64,000 nt of DNA, taken from positions 26,922,445-26,986,444 of the forward strand of contig OU744446.1 of the NCBI GenBank assembly GCA_916610825.1. The letters run 5' to 3'. The notes beneath the pieces were generated by a model. The model was not told the origin of the DNA. It saw only the letters and a program-made list of their open reading frames with translations, and made no database searches. Shown in pieces: positions 12,251-24,400 of this stretch. The translations under genes were made by a program, and so were the position numbers. How positions within the stretch are numbered: the stretch's first letter is position 1; each line of letters begins with the position of its first letter. Source of the DNA: Haliclystus octoradiatus (lineage: Eukaryota > Cnidaria > Staurozoa > Stauromedusae > Haliclystidae).

Positions 12251-12649
12251 TTGATCCTGGATTTTATGATTACACCTCGTGCGAAGCTAAATCCATGGAG
12301 TCTTCCTTGGAAATTTGGGTCAGGATGTGTAGTCAAAACAAAGTTTCAAAACGCAGGAAAAAGAAAAATCATTGAAGTTGAGCACGGTTCTTTTTCACCT
12401 CTGATCTTTTCTGCGTATGGTGGCTGCAGTCCAGAAACTGAACGCTTCATAAGTGAGCCATCTGTAAAACTGGCAGAGAAACAAGGTAATAATCTCAGAG
12501 TTGTAAAAAACTTGGAACAGAAACAAATTGTCTTTCATCCTTGTTCGATCTGCACCATTCACAAACACCCTACAAGATGCCAATATAACGGATGTAGTAG
12601 GATCCATCAACTAATGATGAATGATGAACCCACATCAACATCATATTAA
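12251..12649 (+). pseudogene. Retroelement-derived coding fragment, decayed
   Basis: A 132-codon open frame. Residues about 40-75 (EVEHGSFSPLIFSAYGGC and what follows) resemble a conserved motif (VEHGSFTPLVFxxxGGM) that I recall from the C-terminal part of proteins encoded by reverse-transcriptase elements in invertebrate genomes. The rest of the frame does not continue that family in a recognisable way. No other part of the element is adjacent. I regard it as a fragment, not a host gene. Confidence 0.4.
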
Positions 12650-12753
12650 GTAAAAATAAATAAAATAAAAACTTAATTTGAATATAAATATAATTTGCAA
12701 ACCTCTCCTTTGTATGTTTTTATTAAAAATTTGTATTATCAGGATGTGTTGTA

Positions 12754-13039
12754 GACTGGTCCAAAAAAGCCTCAAATTTTGAAATGTGGATGGGCTCATC
12801 GATTTTCTTGTTACTGTTAGTAAATCAAGAATTACTTATGAAAAATTTAATATAATCGTTCTCAAAGTTTTCCAGCGTTCTCTGTATAGAGTTTGTGTAT
12901 TAATTAATAGGGGCAAAGTGCATCCCCTTCCCAATAACTTTTTTAAACTTTTCTTTGGAAATTATGATTAAACTACTAATAGGAATAATAAAATCGATGC
13001 GCCCATCCACATTTCCAAATTTGAGTTTTTGGGCCAGTC
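12754..13039. mobile_element. MITE with TA target duplication
   Basis: Ends are inverted repeats of about 50 bp: GACTGGTCCAAAAA on the left matches the inverted GGGCCAGTC end on the right, and the similarity continues through GAAATGTGGATGGGC. TA flanks both sides (12752-12753 and 13040-13041). The element is 286 bp with no coding capacity. A TA duplication and short length suit a Tc1/mariner-mobilised MITE. Confidence 0.8.
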
Positions 13040-13041
13040 TA

Positions 13042-14799
13042 ATGTATATAAACAAGTCACACTGTTTTAAATCCTACATTCCAATTCTCAACCTACGAAC
13101 ATTCCCATACTGCATCAAGGGTTAGTGCCCTTTTCCGTGAGGGACGTTGAGAGTTAAAACATAGTACTACTGCCCCGACTACTGCTAGGGAGACGAACAT
13201 CTCAATAATAGTTACTATAAGGGAAGTAAACAAAAATTTAACAACAATATAATTATTTTTATAATCAAGTATTAAATTTGAATTTGACGCTTTGATGAAC
13301 TGTGTGAAATGGTTTGCCCATTAGGCAAATATACCTTGGTCTGTAAATTCTTAACTTGAATTTTTAATTCTCTATCTGCCTTTTCACTTTCTTTAATTGG
13401 CTGTTCTGTCTCAGCACTTGGATTTGGAATTTCATTACTACGGTTTGCTTGGTCGATTGCAATATCTGATGCCTCCATGGAAATATTTTCGACACTGCCA
13501 GGGTATCATTTTCTTCCAGCAAAGACTTGAGCTCCCGTTTGCGATTCCTCTTGCAAGACTCTCTCCTCTCTGGATAAAAATATTTTGCAAGAAGAAATGT
13601 GTATAGTTAATATAAAACATAAGAGTAGATGCTCCAGAGGATTTAATGATCATGGAATATCTCTACTCTCGTCAGATGAATGTTCAATAATCAGGTTTTT
13701 TGTGGGGCATGCAATTCCCCCTTTGGTATACTATAACAGTAAAACTAGATTACATGGTATAGAAGATATAAAACTTATTAGCTAAATTTGTATATTATCT
13801 ATTGATGCTGTGCTTGATTGATACACAAGCAAATAAATTGCTGTACCTTGTGTTTATTTGTTGGATTACTCTTAAGATACAACGTTGGCATTGCATCGAG
13901 ATTAAGTATTTGCCTTTGAGATAGATTCAATAGCTCCTGTTTAATATCACGTTTAAAGGAGTCTGTTTCGAAGTCATTTGAGCATATCCGATATGTTTCA
14001 GTATTGAAATTATCTTCCCTGTGACAGGCTTGTTTTCATGTAGCCTTTCGAGTTAAGTCTTAAGGGAATCGATGGTATTCTGGGCCCACAGGGTTTGGAA
14101 ATACAGCAACAGCACATATGTTATACGCTCCTCGTTGCATCTCGACATACTTCGTCTACAATGCTGTTATTTACAGAATTGAGAATTTAGAAAATCACAA
14201 GGAAAGTTACGACATCAAATTGAATTTGACATGTTAGAATTTGTAAGTTCAAGTGGAATTTCATTATAAGATTGCAACATAAGCATACCTGGCTAATGGA
14301 GAGAGTCGTCATCAAGCTTTGTAGAGTATCCTAAGCGCACAGTTACGGCTTATTCACATCATGTTTACATGTAGCTATAGAGCAATATTTATATTCTAAT
14401 GTAGTTTTTATATATAGTAACATGTAGACGGTAAAAGTATATTGGAACTAACAACAATCAATCATAACAATTATATTAAGTTAAATTATTGATTGTTTTT
14501 CAAAGTCAGCAATATTTGAGATAGCTGTTTGATCAAAGAGATTTCCACTCTCTCACCACCCCTGAATGATCTCTGAAATCATTTTGAATTGTGAAAGATG
14601 ACTTTATGATTGCATTGCTATAGTTTATTACGTATTAGGCAATAACGACACTGTCAGTTAGAGTGTTGACTGTTGTTGAGTATCTAATTCGGCGTAATTT
14701 ACGTTATTTGTTTTTTTACATCAAACACGGCTTTCGATCATCTTCAATTTCATAACCACTTGGAAAATCCTCTTCCGGAAACAAAATGACAAAATTCAA
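13042..14799. other. No firm gene; one coding-like patch on the minus strand
   Basis: At 13577-13272 (minus) a polypyrimidine stretch and CAG precede a charged, coiled-coil-like reading (basic RNRKREL, then SLLEENDTL), and a second frame nearby is also open and Lys/Glu-rich. This could be an exon or a decayed element. I cannot tell which frame is real. The remainder is AT-rich without recognisable features. Confidence 0.3.
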
Positions 14800-14935
14800 T
14801 TTATCACTAGAAATATTCTCACATGTTACCTGCGAAGAGTTGATGCTACTGATACAAAGCATGTCACTGAAGGCTTGCCATCTGGATCCAATCCCTGCAA
14901 AAGCAAAGCAAAAGCAATGAAAAGGTGGTTGTGTT
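14800..14935 (+). mobile_element. L2/CR1-like LINE fragment
   Basis: Bases 14800-14905 match 15169-15265, the start of the preserved part of the LINE that follows. The last 25 bases (GAAAAGGTGGTTG) match LINE sequence near 15465, so an internal deletion has joined two LINE parts. Together with the PLE piece at 14940-15165 it shows that LINE and PLE sequences were shuffled here after insertion. Confidence 0.6.
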
Positions 14936-14939
14936 TTAG

Positions 14940-15165
14940 TATTATACGAACAAAATCAGCAGTAAGTGTGTTAATCTTTGATTGATAGGAGATTGCTGAT
15001 GTTCTTAGTTAAATGTTTGCTTGATATCTGTTTGAAATAGCGTGAATGTAGAAGTTTGTGTTTTAGTATTTGTATCTGTTATTGGGGTAATGCATTGCTC
15101 TATACCCAAAACTGGCATTTTTTGATTTTGGTGGTTCGCAGGGTAGTCAATTGCTACTTGCATGC
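14940..15165 (-). mobile_element. Penelope-like element fragment
   Basis: Nearly identical to 22263-22485. Read on the minus strand it gives the segment after the reverse-transcriptase catalytic motif (NHQNQKMPVLGIEQCITPI). It lies between two pieces of LINE sequence, so it was either inserted there or transferred with a rearranged segment. The high identity to the copy 7 kb away suggests a recent shared origin. Confidence 0.75.
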
Positions 15166-16730
15166 AATTCATCACTAGAAATACTCTCACATGTTACCTG
15201 CGAAGAGTTGATGCCACTGATACAAAGCATGTCACTGAAGTATTGCCATCTGGATCCAATCCCTGCTGAAGTTCTTAAATACTGTCTACCTACACTCCTA
15301 CCTGCACTCACAAGAATTATTAACACTTCGTTCGATAGTGCGACTGTACCCGAGGAGCTAAGATCTGCAGCTTTAAGACCTCGCCTTAAGAAATCAACAT
15401 TGGGAAGCGATTGCTTTGAGAATTTCCGTCCAATATCAAACCTCAAATTTGTTAACAAAAGCATTGAAAAGGTGGTTGCAGCACAAACAAAGAATTACAA
15501 ACATGAGAATGGACTTGACGAATTATATCAATCCGCCTATAAAGCACATCACAGCGCAGAGACAGCCTTGCTTAAGGTTCATAACGACATTCATCAAGCC
15601 CTAGATACGAGGAATTATGTCATCCTTCTCTTGCTTGATTTGTCTGCTGCCTTCGACACGGTAGACCATGCAATCCTTATATCTCGCCTCAGGTCAAGAT
15701 TTGGAATTCAAGGAAAGGTATACGATTGGTTCCAATCTTACCTCAGCAATCGAACTCAGGTGGTCCATGCTCTTAATGGTACATCAACAGACAGGCCAAT
15801 TACATGTGAAGTTCCTCAGGGTAGTGTATTGGGACCTCTGCTCTTCTCAATGTATACCTCGCCACTAGGAGAATTGATAAAGCGTCATAAACTGCAATAC
15901 CATAGTTATGCTGACGACACGCAGATATACCTCACCTTCAAGACATCTGATCAGACAACTACGGCAAAAGTATGCATTGAAGCTTGCTTACACGTCGTTG
16001 ATGCATGGATGGCACGCAATAGCCTGAAACTAAATGGCAACAAAACGGAACTCCTTATGTTACACCCCCGTCATCTGCCTCGTCCTTTGTTTGATAATAT
16101 CACGCTGCACGAGAAAGTTATACATGGAAAACCGTGTGCAAAAAACATTGGCGTAATGATGGAATCAACCATGTCTATTGAACAGCAAGTTACAAACACC
16201 TGCAAGTCAGCATTTTACCAACTGAGGAACATCAGCAAGATCAGAAGGTATCTCACAAAAAAAGCAGCAGAAACACTCATACACGCCTTTGTGACATCCA
16301 GGCTCGATATGTGCAACTCTCTTTATTACGGTGCACCAAGTTACCTTATTGAATGCTTGCAGAAAATCCAAAACTACGCTGCAAAAATTGTGTCCATGAA
16401 GGAAAATATGAACATGTCACTCCATTACTAAATACACTTCACTGGCTACCAGTTGAGAAGAGAATAGAATATAAAATATTACTTTTGACTTATAACGCAC
16501 TTAACAATCTTGCGCCAAAATACATCACTGACATGATCCAAATTTACAAGCCACGACGAAGCCTTCAATGGTTACTATTCAATTGACACAACCAGTATGT
16601 AATTTACGTAACCATGGCTATAGATCATTTGCATATGCAGCCTCCTACTTATGGAACTCATTACCGGCTGAAATAAGGTATTCATCAACTCTTATTAATT
16701 TTAAAGAAAGATTAAAAACTTTCTCTTTAA
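15166..16730 (+). pseudogene. LINE reverse transcriptase (L2/CR1-like), disrupted
   Basis: The main open frame (15166-16431) starts within the RT N-terminal region (LDPIPAEVLKYCLP) and contains LLDLSAAFDTVDH (palm motif A), [15 protein letters not shown] (motif B) and SYADDTQIY (catalytic motif C). The C-terminal region follows in other frames: LHWLPVEKRIEYKILLLTYNAL at about 16432-16580, and the end of the ORF (YRSFAYAASYLWNSLP) up to 16730. Frame changes near 16420 and 16575 therefore disrupt it. The endonuclease half is absent. The enzyme would have reverse-transcribed its own RNA at the target site. L2/CR1 clade membership is inferred from motif wording and the microsatellite tail. Confidence 0.85.
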
Positions 16731-18787
16731 AGTGGGAATAAACCCCCAGACTATCTTTACATATATGGTAGAACCCGACGTGAAAAAAACAATGGCGTAA
16801 TTTTTTTTTCGATCTGGAAATTATTTCTTGGTGAAAAATGCCTTCAAAGTGGTGTTTTGGCCCAAATGTCGCTGAGGGAAAAAAAGGGATTGGATCTAGC
16901 TTTATGACGACAAAGTCACAAGTCGTGTGGTTTTTCTAATAGACATTATATTGGATTAATCACGCGATGTTACGTTTGAGATGGCGTAGCTCTGTAACGG
17001 CAATCTATTTTTCTCTCCCACAAAACTGAGGTAAGGAAGAACATATAAACTCAAGAGTAGCAAAATTCCAGATGATTTAATGATTTTAAAGTTCACGAAT
17101 TTGAAGAAAATAAAAATCAGAAAATATTTCATTCGTAGCGCGCGTTATACAGATTATATTTTGACATATCATTCTCACACATATTTAACACATATCAAAA
17201 GATTCTCTGGTGACCACAAAAGCTAGCTAAGTAGAATTTATTGTTGTAAGCATATGTCTGCACTGAAAATGGAGTGTTCTTTTGAGGGTAAAAATCATAA
17301 TGTATGGTGGGAAACGCTATTAAGAACACCATAGCCGTCGGTTTTATAGTCATCTTTTCACAGAAGCGAAATCCGTCCATCTGATTTCGCGTCTCTGTAG
17401 AAAGGTATTTTGTGCAAAGTAACTTCTGCACTGTATTTCTAATCCTATAAATTACAGATTGTGACGACATGATGCTAACATGTTCTACTATGAATACTAG
17501 ACTGGTAAAATAATTTTGTGGCGTATGTAAAATAAGGAACGAGACTTCACATTGCAAAACCCTAATTTTGTTAATCATATAACTTTGATAGAGAGGATAA
17601 ACATTTATGCAATGAAGATATACCGCAAAACCGACAAATGATAGAATCTGCATTACTGTAGTTCTAGTGGCTCTAGTATACGGCTGTAAACTTGAATAAG
17701 AACGTCCGAGCCCTCTATCATGTTTGTACTATTTTCCGATATTTTATAGAATTTTATAGTGTAATGTACTGAAGAATTCTCAATGGTTTTTTAAATATTG
17801 AATGCTTGGTGAATTAATGATGAACACTTTGTTAGACTATTGAGTATAATATATCTATCTATACAGTCGTATAAACTATACGATTACATGGTTTAAGTTT
17901 TACTAGACGAACATCAATTTCAAACTTAAACGTTGAAATGATAGTTGAAAAATGTCTATTTAATAATTTAGTAATACCGATAGTTAAATAAATCCGAAAA
18001 AGTACAATTAATACTTTGCAGTACCAACTCCAGTACAATTAATACTTTGCAGTACCATACTCCAGGAAAAGTCGTCTGTGCATGCCCGTGCAAATCAAAT
18101 CAGTTTACATTCACATTTAGATCATGAAAAGGATATCTTGTAGAAATGTTTACTCAAGAACAACTTGCAGATCATAGAGTTAAAACTAGTTAAAACTTAT
18201 ATAGCGTAAGATCAACCTATTTTGAAGGGTACGTGTCTATTAATTAAGATTTAGAAGTACTGCGGTCACACAGAATACGTAACTAATATGTGTCACTAGA
18301 CTAGTCACAAAGGAACAGTCGCACCGCCTGACATTTGTATTAATCCGCAATCTATATCAGATTCATCGCGCTTAATGACGCTACAAGAAATTATTTCGAC
18401 CGAGCGTTTCAATAGATTTTATTCTGCTCCTGAAATCACAAATTGCATCTTTTTTACGTAATTCGCCAGTTTATATGTTTGTTCATGGCTCAGGCTTGTC
18501 AGAAATGTTTTTTGCGTGACTTCTCGGAGCTAGGTCACCTCAAAGATTACGTCGCGTGATCAGCCCACTCTTGAGTCTGTTAGACAAACCGCACGACTTG
18601 TGACTTTGTCGTCATAAAGCTAGATCCAATCCCTTTTTTTTCTCAGCGACATTAGGGTCAAAACACCACTTTGAAGGCACTTTTCACCAAGAAATAATTT
18701 CCAGATCGAAAAAAAAATTACGCCATTGTTTTTTTCACGTCGGGTTCTACTACATATGTAAAGATAGTCTGGGGGTTTATTCCCACT
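16731..18787. mobile_element. TTAA-inserted DNA element with ~260 bp inverted repeats
   Basis: TTAA flanks both ends (16727-16730 and 18788-18791). The terminal sequence is AGTGGGAATAAACCCCCAGA on both sides in inverted orientation, and similarity continues about 260 bp inwards (to about 17000 and from about 18525). The ends fit TTAA-duplicating elements of the Kolobok or piggyBac type; TTAAAG-type starts recall Kolobok/T2 MITEs, but this is inference. No transposase is visible. A 31 bp direct duplication lies at 18001-18062. The element interrupts the LINE ORF end. Confidence 0.85.
17195..17740 (-). other. Receptor-like open frame inside the TTAA element
   Basis: About 180 open minus-strand codons in AT-rich DNA, with a Met at 17653. 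The frame has two hydrophobic segments (around ILSFVGFAVYLHC and around YFTSLVFIVEHVSIM) followed by SQSVIYRIRNTVQKLL. This resembles the end of TM7 in class A receptors (NPxIYxxRN and a basic helix 8), so the piece may be TM6, TM7 and tail of a GPCR captured by the transposon. The Asn-Pro of the motif is replaced by Ser-Gln, and no upstream TM1-TM5 is visible. The alternative is an unrelated membrane protein or a chance frame. Confidence 0.35.
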
Positions 18788-18987
18788 TTAAACAAGCCTT
18801 TCATTTGTAAATATCTCTCATTCCCTTATTGAAGTTTTTGACATACAGTTAGATTTAAAATATGTATATAGATTTTAATTTAAGTAGAACAAGTGCCATT
18901 TTATTGTAAAGCGCTATTGAGCAAAATGTTTTGGAAATAGCGCTATAAAAATAAATAAAAGTATTATTATTTATTATTATTAGATAT

Positions 18988-21115
18988 TTATTAGTAAGGG
19001 TATAAATACTACGTTATTTTTGATGAAATTATACTTATTGAGTATAACTTGGCAGGCGCGGATCCAGAGGGGTGCAAGTATGGCAAATGACACCCCTAAA
19101 TTTTTTAGTGAAATTTTAAGATGACGTCATTATAAATAGCGTCATCGTTTCGTTCTTCTGTTAATAATAAATATATTTTTATATTTTTATCAAACTTATC
19201 TTTCCTTTTTATCTTCTATTCGATCATTTTTAAGTATAAATTCTCAATATTTAATTTTCGTATTTATTTTGTAATAAATTATTGTAGATGATCGTAATGA
19301 TCGCATTCGTATTGAATTTCGTTCAGAGTTATGATTTCTTCAGCAGTTGTATTACGTAATATACTGACGTGAGTCAAGCGGTGTTGCGGTATACGGCGGC
19401 AGTAGAAAAGATCCACAACAACGTCACGATTACAGTTTTGCGGTCGTAGAAAATCTATTGTTTATCATTCCGTCTATTGTTTCTGTTTCTCATCTTTTTA
19501 ACAATTGACATACTCGTTGCCAGCGTGTTGCCAAGGAAAGAACAGGACTGCCATACTCATCCGGGAGCTATTTTGACCGCCTATCCCACTTCTTTTGTTC
19601 GTTCGAGTCACAATTGGCGAATTGGTAGAAAAAATAACAATTGACACCCCCACGTGATAATTTTGACACACTAAATTTGAGGAAAATTTTGCCTGTATGT
19701 CAAGGTCGTAATTTTTAAAATATGTTCGCAAAGCTGTTCGCAGAAGTTGCACGCCTTGATATCTGATTGGATAAATTCAAAGCAGCTTCCTATGCAACTT
19801 CACGTGGCGCTTCTTTTAGTTAAATAGTTCTGCAGTTTTATTTAACGGTCTTTGTCTCGTGTGACTATCAGCGTGGAAGCATCAGAACAAATTATAGCAA
19901 CTCTACAAACCATGTTTATTTCAATGGACATGAAGAAAGACTTTATTTATTTTATGAAAGCTTTCCTCGAATTATTACGAATTGATTGCCATTAATCATC
20001 AATGAGATATTTTTGAAAGATGGATTTGGAAAGCCGATGGATCCACTTGCAGAAATATGTGCAAGAATTGTATATGAAAATGTACAAACTGGTAGATAAC
20101 TTGGAGAATGCAATGTGTAAGTACGTCTGTTATATTAATATTGTTTATATCCTCGTTCATATATGTCGCTTTTCAACCTGAACTCAAATGTGTCAAATAT
20201 TCCAAGGTCAACAGAAGATAAATAAATTTAAACCTTGCAAAAGCAACCACAGTACAGAGGGCTAAGTCAGATGAACCATTACAAACCCTCATTTATGTTT
20301 GAAATAAATGTAATTGTAGTTTTCATTTGATTTGATTTGATTTAATTTAATTTTCTAATAATGAAATTCAAAATGAGTGTCTAAGTGTTCATAGAGCAAT
20401 CAGCATGTCCCTGTTTATATCTCTAGAAATTGATTTAAATATAGCCCGACATCAAAATTAGTTTACCTAAAGTAGAAAGCAAAACAAGCCGGCCCCGCTG
20501 TTGACATAAAAAACGGGGGCAGTACGGGAAGCGCGATACTACAACTTTGAATCTAATATAATACTGTAATGGGTTTAGATTTTCGCTTAGAAAAATATTG
20601 TGGATATTATACTAAACCCCTTTAATACGTGTACGTATTCATAGTAGGCCTAACTTCATATAAATATTCCTTAATTGTGGATTGCCATTTTTCAATATTG
20701 CAGATTGTACCTGAATTGTACAGTGGAGAATGAAGACTAGTTCTTGGTGAAGGGAAATTCGATAAAGTTATATAAATTTATGGCAAGATAAATGTAACAT
20801 TTATTGTAATTGTATGTTTATCATTGTGTGATTCTTTGACTGACTCAAATCTTCTCGCTCAATCTTTCTTTGGTATACAAAATGGGCGTCGTCAAAAATG
20901 GGTGTAGCAAGTGACGTAAATTAATTTTGACCCCCATAAAGCATAAAGTAATTCCTGGATCCGCGCCTGTAACTTGGTGATTAGTATACTTAAATTTATC
21001 TTAAAATATTTTCGCTACCCATCGGTAGCTTATTCAGTGATACTGATATAAACTTTCTCTTTAATAAATCGAATTATTTCTTTGATATTTCCTTCGTGTC
21101 GCTCTACCATATGTA
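18988..21115 (-). mobile_element. Penelope-like element 3' remnant, split by a hAT element
   Basis: The flanks 18988-19052 and 20970-21115, read on the minus strand, match the 3' end sequence seen in the other PLE copies (AAATAATTCG, GAAGCTACCGATGGGTAGCGAAAATATTTT and similar). The hAT element at 19053-20969 is inserted inside. Only non-coding terminal sequence remains. Confidence 0.6.
19053..20969. mobile_element. Non-autonomous hAT element
   Basis: Both ends read CAGGCGCGGATCCAG inwards (the right end in inverted form), and an 8 bp target duplication, TAACTTGG, lies at 19045-19052 and 20970-20977. An 8 bp duplication and CAGGxGCGGATCCAG ends are characteristic of the hAT superfamily. The interior of 1.9 kb has only short open frames and no recognisable hAT dimerisation or DDE sequence, so mobilisation would have depended on a related transposase elsewhere. 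Confidence 0.9.
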
Positions 21116-21119
21116 TATA

Positions 21120-21475
21120 TTACCATATGTATGTATTAAATCTTACAAAAGTGTTCTAATGACGCGATGTTGAGGCAAGTAACAGAGGCAGTATACATCA
21201 ATTTGAGTAAACCAACATTAAACTCCAAGGACGAATGGTTAAATTCGAATAATCCAAAACAAAGATTCGATCGAATGTCGAACCTTCAATAGAACAAAAT
21301 ACAAAAAAAAGAAGAAGAAATAATTCGTTCTATTAAAAAGAAATTTTAAATTATCACTGAAGAAGCTACCGAAGGGCAGCGAAAATATTATGATATGAAT
21401 TTAAATATTTTATCTAATCACACTGTTGTTATAGCTGGTGCGTGTTATTTAGAATGGTTACAAAATTACCCAACT
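21120..21475 (+). mobile_element. Penelope-like element 3' fragment, plus orientation
   Basis: Carries the end of the PLE coding region (a reading containing EAVYINLSKPTLNSKDEW) and 3' sequence (GAAGCTACCGAAGGGCAGCG). It is the mirror image of the minus-strand copy that begins at about 21480, so the two meet head to head as an inverted repeat centred near 21478. Such inverted partial copies are common in the Penelope family. Confidence 0.7.
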
Positions 21476-21479
21476 ACAG

Positions 21480-24400
21480 TTTATCGTACAAGGCACGAGA
21501 TCATATAAAGGTTTTAATAAATCAATTAAGTCAGAATTATTTCTTTTTTGTATTTTGTTCTATTGAAGATTCGACATTCGATGGAATCTTTGTTTTGGTT
21601 TATTCGAATTTCTCCATTCATCCTTCGCGTTTAATGTTGGTTTACTCAAATTGATGTATACTGCCGCTGATAATTGCCTCAACATCGCGTGATTAGAACA
21701 CGTTTGTAGGATTCTGTCGCTCTACACTTTTGTCGTTCTATCATATGCTGATGGAGCACCGAAGATGAACGTTTTTGAATTAAACTTTTACAATGTTCGT
21801 TAAACCTTTCTCCGATACTCCTTGCTGATTCACTTATATAACTTTCTGTGCATGACATGCAACTTATCTTCTATACGACGTCTCTTGTTTTGCAGTCTAT
21901 TTTTGAATTAGTCTTTCTGCATAAGCTGCAAAAGGGTCGGATTTTGTTAGGTGATCATTCAACAGGTTACCCCCTTCAGTTACTTTAATTTTTAATTCTG
22001 CTTGTTTTAATACATTTCTACACTCGTTTGCAAGTTTGTTCACAGGTGCAGTGTCTACAAACAATACACACTTTCATAGCCACCTTTCATAAACCATGTT
22101 TTTAGCATTTCTTAGCTCTGTTCGCATTTATTTTCTTGCATTTTTGTAGATTAACACTCTTTCAATCTGCTGGTATCCAGAAAACTGTAATCTATTGACA
22201 TAGAATTGTATGTGGTATAGCTCTTTCTTGGTGTTCGCAAAGAGTTGATACATTTCTTATTATACGAACAAGATCAGCAGTAAGTGTGTTAATCTTTGAT
22301 TGATAGGAGATTGCTGATGCTCTGTTAGTTAAATGTTTGCTTGATATCTGTTTGAAATAGCGTGAATGTAGAAGTTTGTGTTTTAGTATTTGTATATGTT
22401 ATTGGGGTAATGCATTGCTCTATACCCAAAACTGGCATTTTTTGATTTTGATGGTTCGCAGCGTAGTCAATTGCTACTTGCATGCTGTTTGTTGAATATT
22501 CACCATAGTGTTCTTGTCTAGATGGTCTATTTGATTTTGCGACAATGTTGATATCATCAACGTATCTCGAATATAATTGGATGTCTATTTGATTCAGTTT
22601 CAACTTTTCTGTTTCAACAATGCCTCACCTGAGACGCTATATGTGTGGATACATTATCTTCTATTAACGTTATTTCGTGTGTCATATCTGCTGGGTCAGC
22701 TGCCAGTCGAGCAGAACGAAGAAAAATTAAAAAATATCACACGCTAGACAGAATATCGGTATTTACCCCGGTAGCGATTAAAACAATAGGATCATGGGGA
22801 AAATCTGCCAAAGATTTCTTAAGAGGACTTGGCAGGCGCTTTGTTCGATCAAGCGGCGACCCCAGAGAGCATCAATGGCTGTACCAACGGCTTTCTATCG
22901 CCTTACAGAGGGGAAATGCTGCGAGCATCCTTGAAACAATTGTTGATTAGTTAGATTAGTTAGTTATTAGTTATTAGTTAGATTCATCATTGCATGTTAT
23001 GAGTTGTAGTATATATTGTTAATTTATTAGTAAAAAAAATTTAGAATGTTAAAAAAAAGAATAAATATTGACACAAATTGTAAAAAAAAAAAAAAAAAAA
23101 AAAATCATGAAAACATTTGCTAGTTCTCCAGCACCAATGGCTCCTCCTTTTGTTTGCTTGTACAGTTGACTATCGAATTTAAAAATATGATTTTTCAATA
23201 CTAAACGTAGACTTACGCCAACCGCATGTGCCATCAATCTCCGTATATCATATTCATTTGTACGTGAAATCTCACTTTTATTCCGGTTTTGCCATCTCAT
23301 TCCATCATTGGTTTGGATCCCAGAGGATGTATTTGTTGGTGGTCTGACTTTTTTCACTCTGGTTGGACAACATTCACTCAATTTAGCTTGCTTTAATTCT
23401 GCAGTGGTCATGGTTAGGGCAAGGAAAAGTCCTAGTTCTTGGATATCAATGTTACTGTATCTTTGGCTATCTTCAATCATTAACTCTATACATCTACTTA
23501 TGGAAAATTCAATTTCGATTGAAGGGTACAACGCCTTGACGTCCATACTTCCAACTATTGACTTTTCTAATGGTTCTGTTTCATTACATATTTTGATTCG
23601 ATGTAGTAAATCTTCAATACTATTGCATACTTCAGGTGCTCTTTTGATGACTGGTCTTAGGAACGATAAGAGAAAGTTTAAAATTATGTAATTGAACGAA
23701 ATTATTGCCCTGCACACAGGTCTCGTTGGTTGTCCAATCTGTTGGTTGTTAAACACTTATGATCTTTCCTTAAGCCGTATATGGGTGCTATTGCATTATT
23801 GTTTGCTTGATAATTAGATTGTAGCCATTTGTCTCCTTTCATAATTCTACACCAGGATGTCATGTGTGCGTTTATTCGTTTTTCTACTTGTTCATAATTT
23901 TTTTTTTCAACTTTTATTTACGGCTTTATGTGATTTGCCATACTTTTCAAATAGTTGTCTTTGTTGTCTACTGATAAGCGACTACATTGATCAGTTGGAA
24001 ACAGATGATTTATTTATCTTTTAGTCGTTTTGAAGACTTTTCAAACCTTGCTTTGAGTTTAAATTGAGATTATCTTTGCCTTTAGATCTTGCTGATGTTT
24101 GTCAATAGTTTCATAAACTTTATTCTTGGCAAATAGAATTTTTGTTTCGATGTTCTCATTTGCAAAAGGTGGAATGCAAACTCGTTTATTGAAATCCGTT
24201 GCTTTTAGTTTCGTCGTATCAAATTCATTAGTTTCGTTATTGTAAATCTCCTGGCAATCATTTCCGACGTTTGGTTCTTTTTCACTATTATATGCTGTTT
24301 CATCGATATTCATCTTTCATCTTAGTTCGGTGAAAGCTTTTTCTACTTCTGCTTCAATTGAGATATTGTTTAATTTTGGATATATTGCGAAATTTGGTGG

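Larger units (their letters stand above)
15166..18985 (+). mobile_element. L2/CR1-like LINE, 5'-truncated, split by a TTAA element
   Basis: The reverse transcriptase is in 15166-16730 and the 3' end in 18788-18985, with the foreign element at 16731-18787 between. The 3' end has the family's usual form: a short sequence containing ATAGCGCTATAAAAATAAAT and then an ATT-rich microsatellite tail (about 18960-18985). Leaving out the TTAA element and one TTAA makes the LINE sequence continuous. The 5' part, including any endonuclease domain, is missing. Confidence 0.85.

Noticed and set aside
22645-22950. Stand-alone host gene of 101 codons
   Set aside because: It lies in a poly(A)-tailed insertion and its C-terminus has the wording of LINE-encoded proteins.
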